Below, in pieces: positions 46,301 through 56,447 of a DNA stretch of 64,000 bases. Both the position numbers and the translations under genes were made by a program. The DNA comes from Trissonchulus latispiculum. Lineage: Eukaryota > Nematoda > Enoplea > Enoplida > Ironidae. The DNA is taken from positions 1 through 64,000 of the forward strand of contig JASAND010012447.1 in assembly GCA_030248195.1 (NCBI GenBank), given 5' to 3'. A model generated the notes under the pieces. It had not been told where the DNA came from. It searched no databases and worked only from the letters and a program-made list of their open reading frames with translations. Within the stretch, counting starts at the first letter, position 1. Each line of letters opens with the position of its first letter.

Positions 46301-49300
46301 AAAATCAAGAGACGCACGTTTTTAAATCTTTTTTCGAATGTCTGCAATTTTTAAAAATTTTCATTGAGATTTGAATTTTCTGCAATTTTTTATATGATTA
46401 TGGTTATTTCTTGGCGAACTCGCACTCGCAGTATCAGTCCTCGCACTAGCACTGCTAGTTTGTCGAGTCGCCGCACTCGCTTAGCTAATTTCGTCGAGTC
46501 AAGCGAAAAGTTTTATGGTACACTTGAGTAGACGACTAGCCCTAGCATTGCGAGTTCTCGCATGCTAGTACCAGCATGCGAGTCAAAGTTTTATGGAACC
46601 GGCCCCAGGTGGCCGCCCCTGCAAATAAGTATATAAGCAAGCGTATATGCTCAGTAGCCGTATGTTTATAATTGTTAAATACGCAAACATTGCTGCTTTC
46701 TTCATCTAACTGGACCTGATTGTAAGCCAGGCTCATATCTAACTTCGTAAACTTTTCTCCACCCTGGAGGTTGTGAAGCAGTGTTTCTAACTGTGGAAGA
46801 GGGTGCTGATCTACTTCCAGATGGGGGTTAATTGTCACTTTAAAATCAGCACAATAATACGTGATGAACCTTGAAAACTAAACAACTCTGATAGTCTAAA
46901 CCAGGACTGCACAAAAAAGTTTAAGAACGGTTTCGTAACAGCAGAAGGCTAAGTCCTATTTTTGAATGAGAATCCTGTAGTTAACCTTATACTATTCTGC
47001 TTCTATTCTGAAACTTTGTGGTGAAGTCCACGGTAAGTGTTGTGCAGGCAGACATGTAGACAGACTTTAATGTTATAGCAATGCCGGACCTCAGAGGTAA
47101 CATGAGTAATAGATGTGGATACTTCGTTTTGGAAAACGAGCTAAAACGATACTTGAAGTTAACTACTGAATTTGATGATTTAAAATTCAGAATTAGAAAA
47201 CTGGTTAACTGTTTATTAAATAGAGGATACTCTAAGAGAAATATGTTGACTGTGTTAGATAAATTTGGGAATACGGACGACTTTAAATGTAAATTCAATT
47301 TCAGGTGGAAGAACAACATACGCAAAGACATATTCGGATAGGCTATGTATGGAACTCAGTCCGCCGCCGTACCCCTTGCAGTTCCGGAACTGTGAGCGGC
47401 GGTCGTGGAAAGGGACGCAAGGGGCAGTGGATATGGTTTAACTCCATAATTAACAATATCGTCGAGCACCCTTCTCCCGGACTGAGGGGCACTCAGTTAC
47501 ATGTACCGTTACAGAATAGTACTTAGTCACCTATGCATTTTAAGATTATCCTTATGCATAAGATGAAGTGCCTCCAGATGTTTATGGTCGTGGACTTAGA
47601 TCCACTGATTAATAACGGAATTGTATAATAGGATGCCAAACTTTTTGGGACATGTAAAGTTAACTGTAACTCATTATCTTATTGCATTGTTTATGTAAAT
47701 AAGTATGATTTTCCCTGCAAAATGGATTGGCTTATTTGTTTTTCTACTATTCATATTAGTTGGACCTGGTGGTCCTAGTGGAGGTAATTACTTGAATGTG
47801 CAGGAGGGGAATTTGGGGGTCGCCGAAAAACCGGATTCTTCCGACTTTTTGGCCAAAAAACCGGAAAAAACAGGATTGCGGGAGGGAGGGGGGTGAGGGA
47901 CTCCTCTGGGGGAAGGGTGAGCTCTTGGTCTGGGGAGCGTGAAATCTCCCCGAACTTCTCCCAAGCACATGGTGTTTGTCTGTTTGTCTGCTTGGTCCGA
48001 GCTTGAGAACAGAGGCATACTGGGCGTATTTGTTGAAGTGGCGGAATGCAATTGCGAGGGTGGTGGGCATGTAGAGCATGACTCAGCAACTGGCGGATAA
48101 CAGAATACAGAACCTGTCCGCTGTTACACTCAATCTTTGGCATTCTTGACATTATCAAGACTGATTCAATACATGAGAAGAACAGTAAACCACTAAAGGG
48201 TTGCGTAACGGTGCTCCGACCACAATACGCGGAGGTTCTTTCTCCGTTGGGGAGGGTCGAGTCAATTGTTTCGATACTCTCCTCGATGCTAACATCTAAA
48301 GACTGGAGCTTAAGCGAATACCAAGCAGAAGAAAAGCTGAATCGAGAAACTGTTTTCAGACTTGTGTTCTGCGACGCAGAAAACTCATGTATGCAATTTT
48401 TCAGCAACATTGGGGACAGATACTTTTGGCCCCCTCCTTACGAATCGGAAAAATAGAATTTAGCGAAATCGAAGAATTGTTGCGATACTTATACTCAACC
48501 CAACCTTGTCTAACCCATACCCATAAAAATCCAGTTTTAAAAATTCGAGGGATGGCGGTAGCGTTGAACTGGTTAAAGACGCGACAACACAACCATTTGG
48601 CAACTTAGACATTCAGTTGAAAATATTGAGCACATTCATGACAAGCTGTAAAGTATATCGAATCAAGCAAACAATCTCCCTCTCTCCAGCCTCAATTGAA
48701 GAGGGAAATATGTAGTTTATACTTGATGATATGTACCTTCGGATAATCTTAACAATTTATCTCAAACCTGACTTGGAGGCGTCAATAAAAATTTTTGAAT
48801 TTTTAACTTTTCCAAGGAGGACCTAGGGGAACAAAAACATTTTTGACACCGATCTTACGATAACGTTGTATACGTGGGGGTTTTGTGGGTCGTAGAACCC
48901 GAATATAAAGTATGTCCCATTTGAGTCCGACTTGTTGCATTACAAGGCGATGATCATTACCCGAAGGTGTAACTGTTAACTGACCCCGCGTGGTCGACAT
49001 CACGGCAGTTGATGTCTCCTCTTTTTTCAGAAATGTGCTGGCCTGGATATTGCAGCATGCAGAGGTTCGCCAAGCCTTCTATTGCATTGTTTTCTGACGA
49101 AATTCGGGGCACGAGAGGGTACCACGAGAAGTCAACGAATATACACACACATCTGCTAGTCTTTTTGTCATTTGGCTGCATTGAGATCTATATATTTTGG
49201 CGAAGTCGGAAAAGAACAAATTATATGGCTTCTTTCCAGTAAATGAAGAGCACCAAAAGAAGCAACAGATTGGAAAATTAGCTTCTCAAATGGAAGAAAA

Positions 49301-52300
49301 ATAGGATTTTGATGTCTTGCAGAGGCCAATCTGCCTGGGCTGAATTACTATCAGATTTCACACAAACACTTGTCAGAATCAAGTGCAGTCTCTCCAGGAG
49401 GTCTCTACATAACAATTGACGGGTCTTCTGTGATTATAGACTAGAAAACTGACCTTAAACAACCGAAAATTTAACACCTGATAGAACAATTAATTTGTTT
49501 TGACTGTCAGCCAGTTTGCAACATTTAATTTGACTGAAATAGTGAAAGCAAAAGGGTCTTGATTACTCTGTAACTCTAACCAAGAGTTTATAATACCAGA
49601 CACTCAGCTCTTCCTAATAGAATAAGCTTGCAAGACGCTCGAAACATTAAGGCCGAAATGTCGGGGGGGGGGCGGATCTTTTGCGCTTCCCCCAGCCCTA
49701 ACTCTTAATTTCTTTGACCAATAACTTTCAAATTTCCCATGGGTGGATACTGAAGGCTGATGAATTCAAAAATTCAAACATTTTTAAATTTTTAAAAAAA
49801 TTTTAAAAAATTAAAATTTTGGTTTGGTAAGGGACCTTTCCCATTATCCCCCCCCCCATAGCTTCGTAGAAGTACTGTAGATGCACACTTTGACGGATTG
49901 AGTTGAAATATGGTAGGGGTAGGTTTTCGGGCCTGCTGAATTCAAAAATGCTAAAATTTTAAAATTTAAAAAAAAATTTTTTAATTTTAAAATTTTAGTT
50001 TGGTAAGGGGGGACCAAGAGGAACCGAAAAATTTTTTGTCTTCGATTTTGCAGTAAAGATGTATATAGGGGTTTTCTGGATCGCAGAACACGAATCTGAA
50101 ATCCGTTTTTCGATACAGCTTTTTGTTAGCTCAATATAAGCTAAAGTTCTAAGCTTAAGATGTAAGCTTAGCCTGAGCTAGCGAAAAGCTGGATCAAAAA
50201 CGGATTTCAGATTCGTGTTCTACGACCCCGAAAACCCCTATATACATCGTTTCAGCAATATCGAAGACAAAAAATTTTTCGGTTCCTCTTGGTCACCCCT
50301 TACCAAACTAAAATTTTAAAATTAAAAAAAAATTTTTAATTTTTAAATTTTTGCATTTTTGAAATCAGCAGGTCCGAAAACCTACCCCTACCAAATTTCA
50401 ACTCAATCCGTCAAAGTGTGCATCTTCAATACTTCTACGAAGCTATGGGGGGGGGGGGTAATGGGAAAGACCCCCAAGGTGAACCAAAAAATTTTTTGAA
50501 AAACATTTTGCTGAAAACTTGCATACAGGAGTTTTCTGGGGCGCTGAGCACGAATCTGAAGTCCGTTTTTCGAATCAGCTTTTCGTTAGCTCAGTATAAG
50601 CTTACATGTTAAGCTTAAAACTTTAGCTTATACTGAGCTAACGAAAAGCTGAAACGAAAACGGACTTCAGATTCGTGCTCAGCGCCCCAGAAAACCCCTG
50701 CGTGTAAGTTTTCAGCAAAATGTTTTTCAAAAAATTTTTTGGTTCACCTTGGTCCCCCCTTACCAAACCAAAATTTTAATTACCCCTGTATGCAAGTTTT
50801 CAGCAAAATTTTTTCAAAAACTTTTTTGGTTCCCTTGTCCCCCCCTTACCAAACTAAAATTTTAAATTTTTAAAAATTTTTTAAAAATTTAAAAATTCTT
50901 TAATTTTTGAATTTATCAGCCTCCAGTATGCACCCACACCAAATTTCAAAGTTATTGGTCAAAAATATCAAAAGTTAGGGCTGGGGGGGAAAGCGCACAA
51001 GATCCGGGGGGGGGGGCTTCTCAGCGTGTAAAAATGCTACATACGCTGACATTTTTCAAAAAAGGGCGTTTTCGCCAAATTAAATAGGAAAACAATAAAA
51101 CAAGTAACCCCTGAAAGGGAAAGTAATTCCGCTCTGAGTGTTTTTATAAAGTAGGTATGGCTAAGAATCCATAATTCCTTTATATTTAAGAAGAGTAAGC
51201 CACTTAATGTTAAGGCTTATCTTCACTGCTTGCGTAACGGTGATCCGACCACAATATGTGAATGTTTGCAAAATGACCGTTCGCACTCTACTCAATTACG
51301 ACCAGACCAATGGGAACCAGAAAATCTTTTGTCTCCAATTTTCTTAAAAGTTGTATATCGGGATGTTCAGGGCACTGAACGCGAACCTGAAATTATTTTT
51401 CCTTTCCAGCTCTTCGTTTTCGTTTTAGTATTGTGGTCGGAGCACCGTTACGCAATACAGTGAATAGAAGTCCTTTAGAGGATTACTCTTATTCTTCTGT
51501 TATATAAGATATGTAAATATAGATAGCATGTTTAAACGCTTAATGGATAGCTTAATAATGTTGATTCCAGCCTGTGAAACGCCAGCCAGTTGGTTCTTTC
51601 TCTGGCTCGACACAATTATCTAGTGTCATACTACGTTTCATACCGTGCCTACATAATAATTAAAAACATTCACATGGTTGAAAGCGTAAGAAAGGGGAGA
51701 AATCGAATTTTCTGGAATTGTGCTTCTGACATTGATGGGATTGTGGAGAAAGTTTAGGAAATTTTGGAAAAATAAGAATGCATTCCACTTTTTTGCCATC
51801 ATTCAAGTCCAGTTTCTCGCTCTTCCAGTATAGAAACTATCCGCTGCTAGCCTTGCTCAGATTTTACCATCAACTGCTTGACTTCCCGGCAACCTAATTT
51901 GCATATTCCAAGTTTCGAAATTGTGGCCGACTAAGCAAAAATCTGCCAAAGGGGGAACACTATAAAATGTTGCACCAAAATATCAATCATTGCGCCCCCC
52001 ACTGTTAGGAGTATGTATCTGAAATTTAAACAAAGAAATTCAGTCTAAAGCGGCTCACGCACAATACTAAAATTTTTAAACAATTTTTTCTTCAGTCTTA
52101 ATCAGATTTTGCTATGACACCCCCCATCGAAAAAAAGACAGAGTACGAGGAAGACGTGTTAAACATACTGCGCACACTGCAGCATCTTGAGAATTGTACA
52201 TAGTTTTAGGGTTCAGTCATTACAAAGATTCCGCCTCCGGCGGAATAAAAAGCATAAATGTGGCAAGGATGCTTTATTGCCGGTTTTGCAAGAGGTGACC

Positions 52301-54436
52301 TAAACCGAACTATATAATTTTTATATAGTTAAAAAGAGCTCGTTCTAGCATGTTTACACGCTGAGAAGCCCCCTCCCGGAGATTTCGGCCTTAATGCGAG
52401 CCTTGCAAGCTTATTCTATTAGGAGAGACTCTTGGTACATATATTATAAACTCTTGCTCTAACTCATCCACTACTCAAAATGTTTTGAAACTTGTGAAAT
52501 GTACATTTGGTGTGAGTACGTTTGCGATCCGCTAAATTCAAATAGCTCGAAATTTTTCCATTCGCGCAATCTTATGTTTTCAAATTCACAAGGAAACCAA
52601 AAAATTTCTGATTTTACTGTTTGGTTTAGACAGGGGGAGGGGACCATAGTGCCCAAATCTGAAGTCACTGTCGGTTTCAGCCATTTGGTCATTCTGGTTT
52701 CAAATACACCTCCGAATTCATCAGCCTTCAGTGTGCTCTTATAATAAAAATTTGGCAATTGTCCAATCAAGTCAATCGTTAATTTAAGTCAAAGCGGGGT
52801 GTGGAAGCAAAGCGCATCTGATCCCAAATCTGCTATATTTTAACTCAGAAGCGTACTTGAGAATATACCCGTACCAAAGTTTAGCTCAATAGATCAAGTT
52901 TAAAATAACTGGGTCACAAAAGACCCAGGTCAAATACAAGTCGTTACAAATATTGAATAAGAATAAGTGTATCCTTGTGGCCCAATGCCTATCCAAAATA
53001 TATGCTGCTTGAAGCTTCCTTCCTACACACACTCCATACATCACACACTGACAACACTAACGTAATAACAACATAACAAACAACAGCACAACAACAACCT
53101 AACAACAACACCCCACAACCTAACAACACATACCTAACACAAGCACTAAAACTCCACTAGTCAACTTGTAATATTTACTTCATTACGAAAGTTTACTTGC
53201 TTACCTGTTCTGCTGCTGAGATAGTCAGCTTTGCAGTAGAATTTGTGACCATTAATGATGTACAACTCTTCACCAGTGTCCAACTGCTTTCCACAGGCAC
53301 CACATTTGAAGCAGTGCAGATGGAAAACCTTATCTCGGGCTCGCCTAACAAGCTCTTCATAGCCAATCACCATGTCGCAACCTGAACACTTCTTACGACC
53401 ATATCTCCTGAAACAAAAATCAGCACTGCAAGACGTTACAATGTTGTAAAGACTCAGTCAGAGTTTCAATAACATTTAAATTGGGTCTGAATAGATACCA
53501 TTTTAGATGATGTTGGTGCTAATGAGATCGTTTAAAAAATGTGGAAGAAATCTAGAAAGCTACAAATTGTGACTTGAAGGATCAGTCGTATTTGTTGCCA
53601 TTATTGGATGATCATGACTCCTAGAGCTTGTGTATGGAATTATTGCTTCGTCTCATCAACGATCATGGTTGGCTTCCGGAGTTTGAAGTTGATCAGTTAG
53701 TTGGCCGTTCGTCGCGGGACTTTAGGCGTCAACCTAATGAAACTTTATTCTGTTATAATTTTGCTGGAGCACTGCAATGAATTGATGAGATGCGTTGACC
53801 ACTAGATAAATTTAAAAACTAAGTTGTTGGCATAATTAAAGTCTGCATGCAATTAGCAAATTTTATTGAAAAAACCGCTAACTACGATAAATGAGTACGG
53901 ACGTATCGAAAAGTTGGAGCTACATAAGTATCAACATCTTATGTAGATAAACTGAAAATCTGTAGTAATGTAGTACATATCAAAAATAACGTTTATAATG
54001 CAGCATGTCCACGATATTCTGCAGCAAAATTAAATTTTACAACACAGATGAACTATAAAATCAGTAAATTTGAGTTTGGTCAACAGTCGGCCATTGGCCA
54101 ACTTCTAATGCGCTTGGTAGGTCTCTGGCGCAGAATGTTGGGATTAGGAAGCAAACAACGGAGACCGAGCGTGACCAGTTTGAGCAAATACATGACGTAC
54201 ACGCATCATTAAAGTATTTAACAATAACAAATTAACAGGGTCACATTGGCGGGGCCTCCCCTTCTCATCTTTACATCAATTGAGGCAATTACCGCAACTT
54301 AGCACAAATTATTTTTGCAGCTAACTAGTTCAGGAATAAATTTTAAAAGGGACATGCCGTCGCTAGTTTGATGCTGCAAACGAGGGCGGATTTTGTAAAA
54401 CGGTATAGAGTATGGCAGTACCTCATAACTATACCA

Positions 54437-54530
<94 letters not shown>

Positions 54531-55249
54531 AATTTGTTGATACCCACTTGAACTTCTAATTGTAGCTCAGTCGGTCGAGTTTTGCCAACACTGGGGCCTT
54601 TTCTAGAAAGGGCAGAGTACAGTGGCGTTAAAATTAACTCTTCTAACTCGCTTAACTTCATTCAAGTTGGACTCTCCCTCTTTTAACTCATACATGAAAA
54701 ACGATCGTGTTAATTTTGACTCTATTCAACCCTTTCTTGAAAGGGCCCCTAAAAGGTGGACTAGGTGGGAACTGGAAGGGTGAGTGCTTTCTTGAGGAAT
54801 GGGTTGCTCCACTGCAATAAGCAGTCTCGCTGAATGTTGGTGCCCCGTCTCTGTTTGGAGTTTGTTTTAAACCCCACCTTTCTAATAAATGAATATTATA
54901 TACACACATATTCGGGAAGAACAGAATCATCAGCATCAGTCTTATGCTAATAATAAAAATGTAGTAGAAAACTTCCGCAAAAAAGCTAAAATTAAACATT
55001 TGCTTGCATTACGCACCGGAAAAAATCTTCTCTGCAAAATAGTTGGCCATCTCTTGAGAAGCATTTATCGGTCAAGGGACAGTTACAGTCAGAGCAGATT
55101 ATGCAACTAGCATGCCACGATTTGTCCAAAACTTGAAATAAATATCGATCATAAATAGGACGCCCACATCCCGCGCAGAAACAGTCGGATGGCGGAACAA
55201 CAGGCATTTCCAGAATCGAAAAAAGGTCAACTTTGCATCGCTGAAACAT
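34106..55249 (-). CDS. LHX1: LIM-homeobox transcription factor, LHX1/5 (Lim1) type, 5 coding exons
   Basis: Nuclear transcription factor with two LIM zinc fingers and a homeodomain. Minus-strand exons in order are 55249-55017, 53407-53205, 43314-42944, 36644-36500 and 34320-34106. Phases agree throughout, giving 388 aa plus TAG (human LHX1 has about 406). LIM1 and LIM2 fill the first two exons. Exon 3 has an acidic Ser-rich linker and the first two thirds of the homeodomain. Exon 4 begins with [16 protein letters not shown]. The homeodomain matches vertebrate LHX1/5 as far as can be read, while the LIM domains are more diverged. The start is the first ATG of the LIM1 exon because an in-frame TAG lies directly before it; if an upstream exon splices to that AG, the true start could differ. 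Orthology to LHX1/LHX5 is confident; which of the two does not apply to an invertebrate. Confidence 0.93.
34687..34704. repeat. (ATT)n microsatellite
   Basis: Six ATT units in the intron before the last Lim1 coding exon. Confidence 0.8.
35575..36105. mobile_element. Fold-back element, family FB, diverged copy
   Basis: Inverted arms carry gaccaaggggaaccaaaaa, gatcgatc and the family centre (ataagcttaacttttaagct). Part of a second FB arm precedes it at 35480-35560. In a Lim1 intron. Confidence 0.7.
36500..36644 (-). CDS. LHX1: Lim1 exon: recognition helix and post-homeodomain region
   Basis: Acceptor atttcag, donor gttcgt. It starts [20 protein letters not shown], which holds DNA-contact residues Gln50 and Asn51, then a basic segment [18 protein letters not shown]. 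Ends after one base of an Asp codon. The region after the homeodomain is much shorter than in vertebrates. Confidence 0.93.
36650..37610. other. Lim1 intron, nothing seen
   Basis: AT-rich, no exon-like segment or repeat. Confidence 0.5.
37640..37800. repeat. ATCCC-rich repeat, copy 1
   Basis: Repeated gatcccatcccatcccacc and gtcccatcccatcccatttg motifs, with the same vocabulary at 39915-40010. Both may be ends of one diverged transposon (hAT-like elements often have such simple subterminal motifs), but no paired termini were found. Confidence 0.4.
37861..38400. mobile_element. TTAA-type element, left end only
   Basis: TTAA at 37857-37860 is followed by GGTGGTCGCATCCTTTCGTG, close to the T1/T2 ends. 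The interior shares ctccagaaaatccgccaaat with a diverged copy at about 29945-30330. No right end was found. Confidence 0.5.
38410..39245. other. Lim1 intron, nothing seen
   Basis: No paired repeat or coding signal recognised. Confidence 0.45.
39254..39664. mobile_element. Inverted-repeat element, family F, copy 1
   Basis: 411 bp with GACTGGTC at 39246-39253 and 39665-39672. Ends CATACCTGAACGGGAGG and CACAGGTGGACATGGGG. Hairpins CCGGCGAAGCCGG (39490-39502) and GGCGACTTCGCC (39610-39621). Confidence 0.85.
39915..40010. repeat. ATCCC-rich repeat, copy 2
   Basis: aatcccatcccatcccatcc followed by catgggatcccatgggatcc. Self-complementary catgggatcccatg makes this segment able to form a hairpin. 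Confidence 0.45.
40587..41908 (+). mobile_element. TTAA element, family T1, copy 4 (rearranged)
   Basis: It starts like copy 2 after TTAA at 40583-40586, but at about 41434 it jumps back to an internal T1 point (attagaagaagtataatttt) and repeats the middle section to about 41908, where T1 similarity stops without the right terminal repeat. The second segment keeps the shared frame open (41591-41941), while the first has lost it. Confidence 0.8.
42375..42770. mobile_element. Fold-back element, family FB, partial copy
   Basis: It contains aacgaaaagctgaatcgaaa, cttcagattcgttttcggtg and ttcccccttggtcctccttt in FB order. One arm is shortened. A ttatactgagctaactgagc motif is duplicated at the centre. 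Confidence 0.65.
42944..43314 (-). CDS. LHX1: Lim1 exon: acidic linker and homeodomain N-terminal part
   Basis: Acceptor gtttcag, donor gtaaga. It begins [20 protein letters not shown], continues with a Ser/Glu-rich linker, then [20 protein letters not shown] to GLNMRVIQ: helices 1, 2 and the start of helix 3. The intron falls between Gln and VWF in the recognition helix, inside the homeobox. Ends in phase 0. Confidence 0.97.
43320..44035. other. Lim1 intron, small hairpin only
   Basis: Contains atataatatatgtattgtga with its mirror (43780-43825), a short perfect hairpin; otherwise nothing. Confidence 0.45.
44040..44460. mobile_element. Related CTCGACTAG element with internal tandem duplication
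   Basis: Right end ttttatggaaccggcccctg matches the element at 46002, and the interior shares ctcgactgcgagggttttat. It has a hairpin tctctagtc/gactagaga at about 44050-44080. The left terminal repeat is absent. Confidence 0.65.
44117..44442. repeat. Two identical 163-bp tandem units
   Basis: The unit beginning gttttatggaacccgattag occurs at 44117-44279 and again at 44280-44442. The two units read the same base for base, so the duplication is recent. Confidence 0.9.
44465..45990. other. Lim1 intron, nothing firm
   Basis: A family P-like left end (aaaagtacataatagataag at about 45899) stands alone. The 84-codon frame at 44804-45058 has no recognised similarity. Confidence 0.4.
46002..46607. 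mobile_element. Inverted-repeat element with CTCGACTAG-type palindromes
   Basis: Termini CTGGGGCCGCTTCCATAAAA and, inverted, CTGGGGCCGGTTCCATAAAA. The interior is full of tagactcgac/gtcgagtcta and agtactagac motifs in both orientations. The Gypsy fragment lies directly to its right. Confidence 0.75.
46677..46861 (-). pseudogene. Ty3/Gypsy reverse transcriptase fragment
   Basis: The minus strand reads [20 protein letters not shown], then [20 protein letters not shown] and [15 protein letters not shown]: the start of the reverse transcriptase core of Ty3/Gypsy retrotransposons (the usual KLDLSxAYxQ block). About 60 codons remain with no catalytic YxDD, gag, integrase or LTRs nearby. The frame is lost below about 46677, next to the palindromic element at 46002-46607. 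It is a dead fragment. Confidence 0.85.
47081..47341 (+). pseudogene. Open frame of possible retroelement origin
   Basis: An 86-codon frame containing [20 protein letters not shown], then [10 protein letters not shown] helix with LxxRGYxxxxL followed by a basic tail is seen after the polymerase core of several retroelement reverse transcriptases (Penelope-like and some LINEs). The assignment rests on this one resemblance; no catalytic motif is visible upstream and no splice partners were found. Confidence 0.3.
47796..47950. repeat. Dispersed repeat, family G
   Basis: It shares gccgaaaaaccgga and ttttggccaaaaaaccggaa between G-rich blocks with 27415-27610 (tttttgggcaaaaaacggaa). Probably fragments of one inverted-repeat element; ends not resolved. 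Confidence 0.4.
48202..48960. mobile_element. Mixed fragment: J-type end plus FB similarity
   Basis: It starts with ttgcgtaacggtgctccgac, the end of the element at 51222, then FB-like text (gaaaagctgaatcgagaaac; ggaggacctaggggaac). No duplication seen. Confidence 0.5.
49655..51015. mobile_element. Fold-back composite inside the large palindrome
   Basis: Left edge cggatcttttgcgcttcccc with cagccctaact is mirrored on the right by agttagggctgggg and aaagcgcacaagatccgggg. Two FB palindromes follow each other inside. The opposite arm of the surrounding element has no counterpart, so this is an insertion. Confidence 0.65.
49832..50473. mobile_element. Fold-back element, family FB, copy nested in another FB copy
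   Basis: Ends gggacctttcccattatcc and taatgggaaagaccc match copy 1. It interrupts the text ttggtaaggggg/accaaggtgaacc of the surrounding FB copy, whose second half runs from 50474 to about 50940. Arms mirror through gatgtaagcttagcctgagc. Confidence 0.75.
51222..51464. mobile_element. Short inverted-repeat element, family J
   Basis: 243 bp with ends TTCACTGCTTGCGTAACGG and, inverted, TTCACTGTATTGCGTAACGG, extending into tgctccgaccacaata. The same end occurs at about 48202. It carries a 77-codon open frame without recognisable similarity. Confidence 0.65.
53028..53155. repeat. GT-rich tract (minus strand) downstream of the LIM2 exon
   Basis: The plus strand is almost pure A/C with CAACAACAAC-like runs; in the Lim1 transcript it reads as a UGU/GUU-rich tract starting about 50 nt after the LIM2 donor. 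Confidence 0.7.
53205..53407 (-). CDS. LHX1: Lim1 exon: LIM domain 2
   Basis: Acceptor tgtttcag, donor gtaagc; it contributes one base, 67 codons and one base. It reads [20 protein letters not shown], then [30 protein letters not shown] and FYCKADYLS. All eight zinc ligands of the second LIM finger are present. RRARxKVFHLxCF and LxTGEELYI are hallmarks of the LHX1/5 class. Confidence 0.95.
53410..54435. other. First Lim1 intron, nothing seen
   Basis: No repeat pair or exon recognised before the TA microsatellite. Confidence 0.45.
54440..54528. repeat. (TA)n microsatellite
   Basis: About 44 uninterrupted TA units in the first Lim1 intron. Open frames across it on both strands are artefacts. 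Confidence 0.97.
54593..54749. mobile_element. Short inverted-repeat element, 157 bp
   Basis: Ends GGGGCCTTTTCTAGAAAGGG and, inverted, GGGGCCCTTTCAAGAAAGGG. A diverged relative at about 33893-34015 shares taactcgtttaactacattc and ttttcatgaatgga-like text. Confidence 0.65.
55017..55249 (-). CDS. LHX1: Lim1 exon: start and LIM domain 1
   Basis: It encodes [20 protein letters not shown], then the first LIM domain with ligands CAGC, WHASC, CSDC and FCRED. The donor is gtgcgt, splitting an Arg codon CG|G. A second Met (at 55207, before PVVPPSD) is an alternative start. Vertebrate LHX1 begins only a few residues before its LIM1, so both are plausible. Confidence 0.92.
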
Positions 55250-55609
55250 CTACATGACAGAAACAGAAAATAATGGTTGGAACAACCAGCTAGCTACAGC
55301 TATAACTAAAAATTAAGCTTTCCTCTTGTTGTTCTACCGTTGCTTTTCGAAACGATTGCTGCAAATATCGGAATGTACGTAGATTAGATGCGAGATGCGA
55401 CTGATTTGAGGCATCCCGCCTATAATGGAACTAAATTTAAATTAGAGTCTTCAGTAATAGGCTTTCCAGCAAAAAAGCAATTAAATATCCCAAACACAAA
55501 AATTTGGCTGATGAAACGTTGTGATGTCGAGAGGAGTCTGGTTTTTATTTAGGTAATTGTCTTAAGTGCTTGCTGTGTGGCCTTATTCAACTGTTGCCTT
55601 TGATTTTGC

Positions 55610-56010
55610 TGAAAAGTTGCACATAAGTTTTCGGGGTAACATATAAATAATGTATCTAAAATCTGTTTTCGATTCAGCTTTCCGAGCTTAGCACATGTAC
55701 TAATCTTACATGTTATAGCTTATCGTGAGCTCACGAAAAGCTGAATTGAAAAACAGATTTCTGATACTTGTTCTGCCATCTCGAAAACCACAATATGCAA
55801 CTTTACAGCAAACTCGAAGACAATAGCGCAGTCGATTTCCCTTGGTTCTCCCTCCCATACGAATTCAAAAAATTAAATTGCGCGAAATGAAAAATTTTGC
55901 GGCTGATATTCGAACTCAACGTGGTTGAAATCATAATTATTTATACTAAATCTCAGCTCTTGTTATTTGTTGTTTGCTGCATTAGACATCGCAATGTGAT
56001 AATCACCCGA
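55610..56010. mobile_element. Fold-back element, family FB, diverged copy
   Basis: It contains ctgttttcgattcagctttc, a central ttacatgttatagcttatcg, and tcacgaaaagctgaattgaa in mirrored order. About 360 bp beyond the first Lim1 coding exon. Confidence 0.6.
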
Positions 56011-56447
56011 AGGGGCAAAGTGTTAAACAGGAGACAGTCCATGTAAGGTTGGTCACAAACAACTCAAACAAATCGCCAGAAGGAGTCTCAAAAGCTTGGT
56101 AGACATTACAACGGATGAAGTCTCCTATTAATCTGGTCACGTTGTAAACACATTGAACTGTGGAAAGGGTGCTCAACGAATCAGAGATCTCCAGACCAGA
56201 ATCTAAGCTCAGTTTTAGACTATAAAAATTTCTAAAAACCTTTTAATGCTCAGGATGGACAACATGCAAGCTTATGCTAGCTTGCACGATTAGTCGAATA
56301 ATGATATAAATGAGATTCGGTTACAGGCATAAAATTCGGCGACAGCACATCGATTTAGTTGGTTATCCCTTGTAAATTGAACGATTAGCAAAAGTTAACA
56401 AAATCTTGTGATATTCAGACTCCACCCTCATTTAGAAATTTTGCAAT

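Larger units (their letters stand above)
49570..52462. mobile_element. Large palindromic element, outer layer
   Basis: Outer inverted repeats: ctaatagaataagcttgcaa with taaggccgaaatgtcggg on the left, mirrored by ggagatttcggccttaatgc and ttgcaagcttattctattag on the right. Inner arms cttctcagcgtgtaaaaatg (51008) and agcatgtttacacgctgaga (52347) also mirror. It hosts the fold-back insertions at 49655-51015 and the small element at 51222-51464. Confidence 0.65.

Noticed and set aside
47305..47526. Glycine/arginine-rich frame as an RNA-binding protein exon
   Set aside because: Short RGKGRKG run only; no splice context or conserved domain.
54299..54661. Open frames on both strands rich in alternating Tyr/Ile
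   Set aside because: Translation of the TA microsatellite; not coding.
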